A stretch of 64,000 nt of DNA. Source: CAYMAI01 sp964388445. Its GTDB lineage: Bacteria > 4484-113 > JAGGVC01. Below the pieces are notes generated by a model. That model saw only the letters and a program-made list of their open reading frames with translations. It did no database searches and was not told the origin of the DNA. The stretch covers positions 124,001-188,000 of the forward strand of contig CAYMAI010000003.1 in NCBI GenBank assembly GCA_964388445.1, in the 5' to 3' direction. The translations under genes and the position numbers were made by a program. Of this stretch, positions 58,035-64,000 are shown one piece after another; position 1 is the stretch's first letter; each line of letters begins with the position of its first letter.

Positions 58035-59894
58035 CTACATCGCTTGCGGAATTTCTATACCGAGCAGCCGGAGAGCCGATTCTAGCACGGTATAAAAGCC
58101 TTTGACGAGCGTCAGCCTGAAACTTCTGACCGGTTCTTCGCTTTTTAGAACCGGGCAAAACCGGTAAAACTCGCCGAATCGCTGCCCAAGTTCGAACGAA
58201 TATCGAGTCAAGTGATATGGAGCCAGTTCGGATGCCGCCTGCTCGGCAATATCGGGAAAACGCGCTATTCCGAAAGCAAGCCTAAGTTCGTATTCCGAAA
58301 AAGCAGAAATATCTTCTAACTCGCTTTTCAGCTCTCCCGCTTCATCAAGTATTCGTTTGGCTCTTACCGCCATATACTGCACGTATGGGCCGGCTTGACC
58401 GCTGAAGTTCAACGCCTTCTCCCAGTCGAAAACTACCACTTTGTTGTGGTCGACATTGAGCATCGAAAATTTAATGGCGCCGATTGCTATTTTCATGGCG
58501 ATTTCTCGCGCATCGCTTGCGTAACCTTTTTCGCCGGTTATCGCTTCCAGCCTAGAAAGCGTTTCATCAAGAAGGTCGTCGAACATTACGACCGTGCCGG
58601 AACGCGATGACATTTTCCCTTCGGGAAGCGTAACTATTTCGTAAGGAAGATGGACGCACTTTTCGGCTTGCGGAAATCCCCATAATTTCAAAATCGCAAA
58701 AATCTGCTTAAAATAGAAAGACTGCTCGCTTGCGACGATGTAAATAGCTCTGTCTATTTCAAAATCCCGGAACTTCCGCCTTGCAAGGGCAAGCTCCTTG
58801 GTTTGATATAGAGAAGTGCCGTCCGCCCTCAAAACAACCATTTGTCTTAAATCCGCCCCTGGCAGATGCTCGTCGAAATCGACGTAAACGGCACCTGTGT
58901 AATCGCCTTCCACGCCGGCTTTGGCGACCCCTTTTTCAAGCAGTTCCCGTACCGCTTCTTTTCCCTCGGCTTCCACATCGCTCTCATAGAAAATGTGGTC
59001 GAATCGCGCGCCAAGTAATTCATAAATCCGGTCGAAACTATCAAGGCTTTGACGTCTGGTTAATTTCCACGACGAAATGAGCTTTTCTTCCCGCGCTTCC
59101 CATCTTGAAAAGGTTTCCTTAATGGAGGCGTCGAACTCAGCTTTCGAAAAAGAAATCGCCCCTTCTGCTGTTTCGACAGACTCCCCGTTTTCCAACTTGT
59201 CGGCAAGGGCGTAATATTCCCCGAGTTTCCTGCCCGGATCGGCAATATGATTGAAGGAATCCGGAAACCGCTCCATCGCCCATAGACATTTGATGACATG
59301 CGCGCCTATGTCGCCGATATAGTTGGCTCGAACTACCTCATAGCCGGCGAACTCCAGCATATTTGCGACAGATATGCCAAGAGCGACATTTCTAGTATGG
59401 CCAACATGAAACACCTTGTGCGTATTCGGCTGGCTGTACTCGACCATGACACGTTCGTTTTTTTCTTCGCCTTTACCGAACGTGGGTCCGGCAGCCAATG
59501 CAGTCCGAAGAACTTCCGAAATTAGGGAGGAGGTATCGAAGTAAAAATTGACGTAACCTTTCTCGGCTTCAACGTGCGAAATAAGCGAAATGTCTTTTAC
59601 TGCCGCGTGAAGCCTTATAACGGCTTTCTGGGCAAGCTCTTCGGCACGTTTCGCAATTCGGCCGGTTAAGGCTTTTTTAGCCTGCTTTTTGCCGATTTCG
59701 ACACATAACCTGTCGAATTCCGCTTTCAATTCCTCGCTTGCAATGTCGAAAAAAGCCGTTGTGCTATATCCGGGGCGGCGCGGCGGCTCGATAAACAGCA
59801 GTTGAGGCGTGGCTTCGGAATCACCGATTTCGGGCAGTTCCGCGACTATAAGTTCGCGAAGCGAGCGCCGAATTTCGGAAAGGGGATTTTTCAA
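58035..59894 (-). CDS. argS: arginyl-tRNA synthetase
   Basis: 619 aa class I enzyme. N-terminal Add-1 domain, HVGH in NTHKVFHVGHTRNVALG (HIGH motif), GKMSSRSG (KMSKS region), C-terminal anticodon-binding domain ending LGIEIPQAM. TTG start with AAAGAGG upstream. Two tRNA-Arg genes lie 3.5 kb away. First gene of the minus-strand run to the enoyl-CoA hydratase. Confidence 0.96.
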   Translation of the reverse strand: MKNPLSEIRRSLRELIVAELPEIGDSEATPQLLFIEPPRRPGYSTTAFFDIASEELKAEFDRLCVEIGKKQAKKALTGRIAKRAEELAQKAVIRLHAAVKDISLISHVEAEKGYVNFYFDTSSLISEVLRTALAAGPTFGKGEEKNERVMVEYSQPNTHKVFHVGHTRNVALGISVANMLEFAGYEVVRANYIGDIGAHVIKCLWAMERFPDSFNHIADPGRKLGEYYALADKLENGESVETAEGAISFSKAEFDASIKETFSRWEAREEKLISSWKLTRRQSLDSFDRIYELLGARFDHIFYESDVEAEGKEAVRELLEKGVAKAGVEGDYTGAVYVDFDEHLPGADLRQMVVLRADGTSLYQTKELALARRKFRDFEIDRAIYIVASEQSFYFKQIFAILKLWGFPQAEKCVHLPYEIVTLPEGKMSSRSGTVVMFDDLLDETLSRLEAITGEKGYASDAREIAMKIAIGAIKFSMLNVDHNKVVVFDWEKALNFSGQAGPYVQYMAVRAKRILDEAGELKSELEDISAFSEYELRLAFGIARFPDIAEQAASELAPYHLTRYSFELGQRFGEFYRFCPVLKSEEPVRSFRLTLVKGFYTVLESALRLLGIEIPQAM

Positions 59895-59942
59895 CTTGAT
59901 TTCCTCTTTATCTTTTAAACGACCTGTGCTATGATGCCAGTT

Positions 59943-59971
59943 TTGACAGGGGGATGAGCGCCGATTGTAAC
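59943..59971 (+). promoter_or_regulatory. promoter of the primase-helicase-like gene
   Basis: TTGACA (59943-59948), 17 bp, TGTAAC (59966-59971). Lies in the divergent gap to argS. Confidence 0.6.
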
Positions 59972-60006
59972 ACGCGGTCTAACCAGTGTCAATCTGCGAG
60001 GGAAGC

Positions 60007-62259
60007 GTGATTAGGAAGTCTAAGTATTCTGCAGATTCGATCAGGGACTTGCTGGATAAGCTTAATCCGGCGGATGTCCTTGCGGATTTGGGCGTATCGG
60101 TTGATGCAATGAAGATGCGGGACAACGGTATCCTCGCGCCCTGCCCCGCGCATTCAAACGGTACGGATACGACCCTCGTTTACGACTCAGAACGCCACGA
60201 AGTTTATTGCCGCGAGTTCAAATGCCCGGCTAGCAAGGTTTCCGGAGGCAGCGGTGACCTTGCTTGGCTTTACGCTCTGGTCAGACACACTTCATACGAC
60301 AAGGCGGTCGAAATTTGGGCGAAAAGGCTCAACATAGACCTTAAACCCGCTCGAGAGGAGCCGGATATCGTAAAGCGCGCAGAGGATTTCAAATATCTGG
60401 AAGTGGCGCGCTACAACAGAAGCTCCGACGACAATTCGCTCCTTCCCGCGCAGTTCGGGTTCGGCGACCAGCAGTCATTCGACGGCAGAAGTGTGGTCAT
60501 TTCGCTTTCGAATCTAGAGGAGTTCGTGAACCGATACCGGGTGGACTTGTTCCAGTCGCGTTTTCGATTCGAGCTTTCAACGAAGGACGCGATAGACGAA
60601 GCATACCGGCTCGGCGCGCTTTTCATGATCGCGAATTACTTCATCGTTTTCGAGGCGAAAAGCAGCGCTGAAATAGTGCATTCCATAAACCAGGCGATAG
60701 AAATTGTCGAGTTTTTGAGGCTTACATACGACATACCCCTCGATGCGATCCATATCCTTTATGCCGGGAAGCGCATAGAAATCGAAATCGATTATTCGGT
60801 ATTTGGTATTACGCCGAGAGTCAACCTTCACGAGTATTTCAAGCGGATGACCCAGCGAATTGCAGATCTGGCTTCCAGCGAAGAGGCGAACGGCTCGGAG
60901 CAATTCAGCCAAATCGATTACGACGCATACAAGTACGACAGCCTAACTCAAATTCCAGGCAGCGCAATCGCGGAAGGAAAGGGCATCCACAAAATCCGGC
61001 TGCCGTACAACGTATTTAAGAAAACCAATTATGTGCGGCTGTACGAAATGTCCCAGCAGCGGCCGCGCTTCGTCATTCCCGGCGTAATAGAACACCGCAG
61101 CGAAACCGCGGCGGAGCTTTTCAGAAAAATTTCCGGCGAAATCGAAGGTTCAGCGGAAGAAGAGCGCGATATTATCGCCTCGACCTTCTATCAAAACCGC
61201 GAGCCGGAAGAATTCGACAGCCTGTCGGCATTCGCCCCGCAGCTGCTGCAAAGATTTTTCAGCGAGAAACGCAAGGTCATACCGACGCCCAGCAAGCACC
61301 TGAATCACCTTCTCGGCGGCGGTTTTCAACCCGGCAGCCTAACGATTATCGCGGGATTCCCCGGAAGCGGTACGACCAGTTTTTGCCTGTGGTGCGTGAA
61401 TTACATTGCGCAGTATCAAAACATACCGTGCGTGTACATTACGCTTCAGCAAGGCATAGAAGAGATTTATATGAAAAGCCTTGCTCAAATCGGTGAGCTG
61501 GCCACGAGGGATTTGACTTCACGCCGCAACGATCCTGGCAGCCTGAAAAGGGACGACGATTTCAACAGGTCGCTTATGAGCGCTTACGAGCGCTACCAGG
61601 ATTTCAATCAGAACGTGACGGTCATCGAGGGCTCGGTGTCGACAGACGAGCAATTTCTTCGCACGACCTTGGTCGAATTGCGCAAAAGATATAAGGCGCG
61701 CGGCGAGTCGAACACGATATTCGTAGTTTTGGACAGCGTGCAGTTATTGCTGGCAAACATAAATGCCTCGCATCCCGACCGCCCGATAGACATGAACATC
61801 ATTACGAGCAGGATTAAATCGCTTGCGAGAGAACTGGATATCTCGATTTTGGCCACTAACGAATATTTGCTCGACTATCACCACTTCTACCCGACAAGCG
61901 ATATTTCGAATAAAGTCATCGTGAGGTTTTATCAGGACACTCAATTCGCGGATTCCGTGTGTTTCCTGGTGAGTCAAGACAAATCTCTATCGAATATCAT
62001 TAAATACTTCCAAATTAACTATACGCTTTCTTCGCAGCAGGACGAAGTTGCGAAAATTGTTTCGAAACTAACCGACATCGAGAGGCAATTCAAGGACAAT
62101 CCTCGCAGCGATAAGTTTTCGGGACATTTCAGCGTGCTAGAAGTAATTAAGAATCGAGGCGGAAAACGCGGCAAAGTGCTTTTCTTCCATGAAAGGTCGA
62201 TAAGCAGCTTTATCCCCATTGACTATCGCGATTTCGAAGGCGATTCCGAGGTTTATTGA
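60007..62259 (+). CDS. zinc-finger/primase-like/RecA-like ATPase fusion protein
   Basis: 750 aa. Residues about 45-75 form a CHC2-like zinc motif (CPAH...C-x4-C) as in DnaG-type primases. Residues about 130-340 have the layout of an archaeo-eukaryotic primase (IPLDAIHILYAGKRIEIEID, then YDSLTQIPGSAIAEGKGIHKIRLP), but the acidic catalytic pair and the SGxRGxH histidine are not conserved. Residues about 430-640 resemble DnaB/RecA: GFPGSGTTSF at 450 has Thr in place of the Walker A Lys, and FVVLDSVQLL (about 575) is a Walker B. It thus looks like a primase-helicase with degenerate active sites. GTG 60007 follows GAGG by 5 nt; GTG 59986 is worse. Not recognised as a named family. Confidence 0.7.
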   Translation: MIRKSKYSADSIRDLLDKLNPADVLADLGVSVDAMKMRDNGILAPCPAHSNGTDTTLVYDSERHEVYCREFKCPASKVSGGSGDLAWLYALVRHTSYDKAVEIWAKRLNIDLKPAREEPDIVKRAEDFKYLEVARYNRSSDDNSLLPAQFGFGDQQSFDGRSVVISLSNLEEFVNRYRVDLFQSRFRFELSTKDAIDEAYRLGALFMIANYFIVFEAKSSAEIVHSINQAIEIVEFLRLTYDIPLDAIHILYAGKRIEIEIDYSVFGITPRVNLHEYFKRMTQRIADLASSEEANGSEQFSQIDYDAYKYDSLTQIPGSAIAEGKGIHKIRLPYNVFKKTNYVRLYEMSQQRPRFVIPGVIEHRSETAAELFRKISGEIEGSAEEERDIIASTFYQNREPEEFDSLSAFAPQLLQRFFSEKRKVIPTPSKHLNHLLGGGFQPGSLTIIAGFPGSGTTSFCLWCVNYIAQYQNIPCVYITLQQGIEEIYMKSLAQIGELATRDLTSRRNDPGSLKRDDDFNRSLMSAYERYQDFNQNVTVIEGSVSTDEQFLRTTLVELRKRYKARGESNTIFVVLDSVQLLLANINASHPDRPIDMNIITSRIKSLARELDISILATNEYLLDYHHFYPTSDISNKVIVRFYQDTQFADSVCFLVSQDKSLSNIIKYFQINYTLSSQQDEVAKIVSKLTDIERQFKDNPRSDKFSGHFSVLEVIKNRGGKRGKVLFFHERSISSFIPIDYRDFEGDSEVY

Positions 62260-62263
62260 CACA

Positions 62264-63310
62264 TTGAATCCGGAAGAACAAGTACCGGAATCCGGCAACC
62301 GGAAAGCCGCCGACGTCGAAACCAAAGCGAATAAACTTCCGCCAAAAACCTCCTTTAGAATTCTGCTTTCCCTTATTCTCGCAACAGCGCTGCTCGTTTT
62401 CGTGTTGCGCGGAGTCGATTTCAAGGAAGTTGGGTCCCACATTTCATCTGCTGATACCCTATTGATACTATTTGCAATGGTAGCGTATTACGCCTCTTAT
62501 GCGGTTCGAGCGGCAAGATGGTCTTTTATGATAAGGAGCATTGGTGGCGGAATCGGATTCGGCACCTCATTGGTTTTAATATTGTCGAGTTATGCAGTCA
62601 ACTGCCTAGTTCCTGCGAAGGCCGGCGACATTTACAGGTCGTATTTCGCCGCGGAAAAAGGCAGCTCGGGAATGTTTAAAATACTCGGCACCGTGGCTGC
62701 GGAGCGGGTTGCCGATTTGATTTGCGTCCTCGCCGCTTTTGCGCTTGGAGCGGCGCTGGTTTTTTCGTCTGCCAATTTCTATTCCGGGCTGTATGCGGTT
62801 TCCGAAAAGCTGCTATGGTCCTTAGGCGCAGCGGTGATACTCATTTTTGTTGTAGTCACCGTCATCGCGAAAATAGACAAAGTTCTCGGCATATTAATCC
62901 CCAAGAAATTCGCATCAGGTATTTCGCCAATAAAAACCGGATTTTTCGCCGCCATTTCCCGGCCATGGGCGGTTTTCGGGTTTACGATAGCAATATGGAT
63001 TCTCGAACTCGGGTGTTTCGGAATTGCGCTTGCCGCCGTCGGAGTGGGGTCGGATTTTGCGGAATCGCTTTTCGTTTCTTCAGCCTCCACACTTTCGAAT
63101 GCCGTGCCGTTCACTCCGGGCGGATTAGGAGCATACGAACTGGCTGCAAGGGAAATTTTAAACGCGGCAGGGCGCGAAATGGAGCCCATTATTGCGGCGA
63201 TAATCATTATAAGACTTATCAATTATTGGAGTTTGCTTCTATTGGGCGGAATAGCCGGTGTATTCGCCGGTTTGCGAACGGACATTAAGCGCCAAAAGGC
63301 ACGCAATTAG
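62264..63310 (+). CDS. lysylphosphatidylglycerol-synthase-type/UPF0104 membrane protein
   Basis: 348 aa, about eight membrane helices. Pattern FRILLSLILATALLVFVLRGVDF, YYASYAVRAARWSFM, SSYAVNCLVPAKAGDIYRSYF and the C-terminal SNAVPFTPGGLGAYELAAREIL, the signature of the LPG-synthase transmembrane/flippase-like family (UPF0104). It probably flips or transports lipid-linked substrates. TTG 62264 is 12 nt after GAGG; TTG 62219 overlaps the previous gene by 41 nt and is possible. Confidence 0.85.
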   Translation: MNPEEQVPESGNRKAADVETKANKLPPKTSFRILLSLILATALLVFVLRGVDFKEVGSHISSADTLLILFAMVAYYASYAVRAARWSFMIRSIGGGIGFGTSLVLILSSYAVNCLVPAKAGDIYRSYFAAEKGSSGMFKILGTVAAERVADLICVLAAFALGAALVFSSANFYSGLYAVSEKLLWSLGAAVILIFVVVTVIAKIDKVLGILIPKKFASGISPIKTGFFAAISRPWAVFGFTIAIWILELGCFGIALAAVGVGSDFAESLFVSSASTLSNAVPFTPGGLGAYELAAREILNAAGREMEPIIAAIIIIRLINYWSLLLLGGIAGVFAGLRTDIKRQKARN

Positions 63311-63311
63311 T

Positions 63312-63340
63312 TTGACAGCGCCATACCCCCGCTATATAAT
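63312..63340 (+). promoter_or_regulatory. promoter of the tRNA-Arg pair
   Basis: TTGACA (63312-63317), exactly 17 bp, TATAAT (63335-63340): a perfect consensus. The first tRNA begins 7 nt after the -10, so the transcript may begin at or near the mature 5' end. Confidence 0.9.
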
Positions 63341-63346
63341 CTGCCC

Positions 63347-63420
63347 GCACCCGTAGCTCAGTGGATTAGAGCGTCTGACTACGGATCAGGAGGTCGCAGG
63401 TTCGAATCCTGTCGGGTGCG
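63347..63420 (+). tRNA. tRNA-Arg (anticodon ACG)
   Basis: 74 nt. Acceptor GCACCCG/CGGGTGC, discriminator G. Loop CTACGGA in the anticodon arm gives ACG (read as ICG), for CGU, CGC and CGA codons. T-arm CGCAGG TTCGAAT CCTGT. Confidence 0.95.
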
Positions 63421-63425
63421 CATCC

Positions 63426-63497
63426 GCCCCTGTAGTTCAATGGATAGAACGGGAGTCTCCTAAACTCTAAATGCAGGTTCGATTCCTGCCGGGGGTA
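63426..63497 (+). tRNA. tRNA-Arg (anticodon CCT)
   Basis: 72 nt. Acceptor GCCCCTG/CGGGGGT with a G-U pair at the end, discriminator A. Anticodon loop CTCCTAA gives CCT, for AGG. Only 5 nt after the ACG gene, so the two are co-transcribed. Confidence 0.93.
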
Positions 63498-63535
63498 ATT
63501 CGCCGGCAGTAGTTTTCCCCTTCGCCAGCAGCAAG

Positions 63536-64000
63536 TTACAGCAATTTCAGAATCTTTTCGCGAGTTATTTTCATACTGATCAACGTCCCATTTTCGGTGA
63601 ACTCGACATCGTCCATTATGCTCCGGATTAGCAGAAGTCCTCTGCCATAATTGCGCATCAGGTTTTCCGGATCGGTAGGATCCGGCAAAGAATCGAAATC
63701 GAAGCCTTTGCCTTCATCTTTGATATTAAATACGGCAACCTCGGAATCCACTTTGAAGCGAACATTGATTTTTCTGTTTGCAAACTCGGGCTGTCTCGTC
63801 CTTTCAGTTAGAAACTTTTCATAGCCGAGCGGGTCGCGAGAAAGCGCGTCTTCTTTGTCGGCGCTGGTGATTTCGAGATTGCCGTGTTCGAAAGCGTTAA
63901 GGAGCGCCTCGTAAATGCAGATTTTCACATCCAGCAGTGAAGAAACATATTCGGGCCAAGTGTGCCGCAGCAGCTCGTTCGCGAAGGTAATAACCCCTTG
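63536..64000 (-). CDS. anti-sigma/HATPase (RsbW/SpoIIAB-like) kinase, truncated by the window edge
   Basis: The C-terminal 154 residues are visible; the frame is open upstream past 64000, so the GTG at 63928 is not the true start. Histidine-kinase-like ATP-binding fold: N-box YEALLNAFEHGN, G1 box DEGKGFDFDSLP, G2 box YGRGLLLIRSIMDDV. Such proteins bind sigma factors or phosphorylate STAS antagonists in partner switching. Partner not identified. Confidence 0.8.
   Translation of the reverse strand, partial: QGVITFANELLRHTWPEYVSSLLDVKICIYEALLNAFEHGNLEITSADKEDALSRDPLGYEKFLTERTRQPEFANRKINVRFKVDSEVAVFNIKDEGKGFDFDSLPDPTDPENLMRNYGRGLLLIRSIMDDVEFTENGTLISMKITREKILKLL

Noticed and set aside
1..64000. 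Search for CRISPR arrays, rRNA, transposases, integrases and phage genes
   Set aside because: No regularly spaced repeats, no rRNA-like sequence and no mobile-element proteins were seen.

Overview
The window is a dense stretch of bacterial chromosome (about 50 percent G+C by eye) with no rRNA, CRISPR array, insertion sequence or prophage. It looks diderm: it has an ADP-heptose/LPS cluster, a CsgG-like pore-protein fragment and several lipoproteins. It also carries genes typical of monoderm or Terrabacteria-type genomes: DivIVA, RemA, a short YidC without the large periplasmic domain, YggT and a 442-aa glutamine synthetase. I cannot name the phylum; a deep-branching, poorly cultured diderm lineage fits best.

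Layout. 1-4.5 kb: end of a CsgG/TPR protein, then a four-subunit 2-oxoacid:ferredoxin oxidoreductase operon (minus strand). 4.9-8.6 kb: CheR-like methyltransferase, PH-like membrane protein, STAS-like protein, IspG, glycosyltransferase. 8.6-13.8 kb (minus): multiheme cytochrome, RidA, 3-methyladenine glycosylase, then the oriC-associated set jag-yidC-yidD-rnpA-rpmH. 13.9-19.0 kb: secreted protein, MnmA, MurG, cell-wall amidase; a perfect palindromic parS-like site follows at 19031-19046. 19-22.5 kb (minus): MATE, SSB, HD hydrolase, DivIVA, YggT. 22.7-32.1 kb (plus): RseP, a dockerin-bearing metalloprotease lipoprotein, ELM1-like protein, GT9, GmhB, HldE kinase and adenylyltransferase, ComF. 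32.1-38.5 kb (minus): metallo-hydrolase and a complete branched-chain amino-acid ABC transporter (LivKHMGF). 38.6-42.5 kb: tRNA-Leu, two divergent phosphofructokinases and GAPDH. 42.7-49.3 kb (plus): an unknown gene in the usual yicC slot, then remA-gmk-rpoZ-coaBC, a PPIase and a frameshifted PriA. 49.3-52.4 kb (minus): rph-murI-GerMN protein-smpB. 52.8-64 kb: glnA; a minus-strand run argS, ACS-like protein, YbjN, nitrilase, enoyl-CoA hydratase; a plus-strand primase-helicase-like protein and a flippase-like membrane protein; two tRNA-Arg genes; and a partial anti-sigma kinase.

The most unusual items are: (1) an acetyl-CoA synthase beta homologue that keeps the four Fe-S cysteines at exact spacing but has lost the Cys-Gly-Cys nickel site, with no CODH in the window; (2) a zinc-finger/primase-like/RecA-like fusion with a lysine-less P-loop; (3) a PriA with collapsed ATPase motifs and a T9 frameshift; (4) a terminator-like hairpin in the leader of a probable PPi-phosphofructokinase; (5) a fibronectin-like insertion in LivH; (6) a repeated promoter arrangement that predicts leaderless mRNAs for about eleven genes.

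Promoters are readable as TTGACA-17-TATAAT (tRNAs, glnA, the unknown gene at 42683) or as extended -10 boxes TGnTAnnnT lying 6-9 nt before a start codon.
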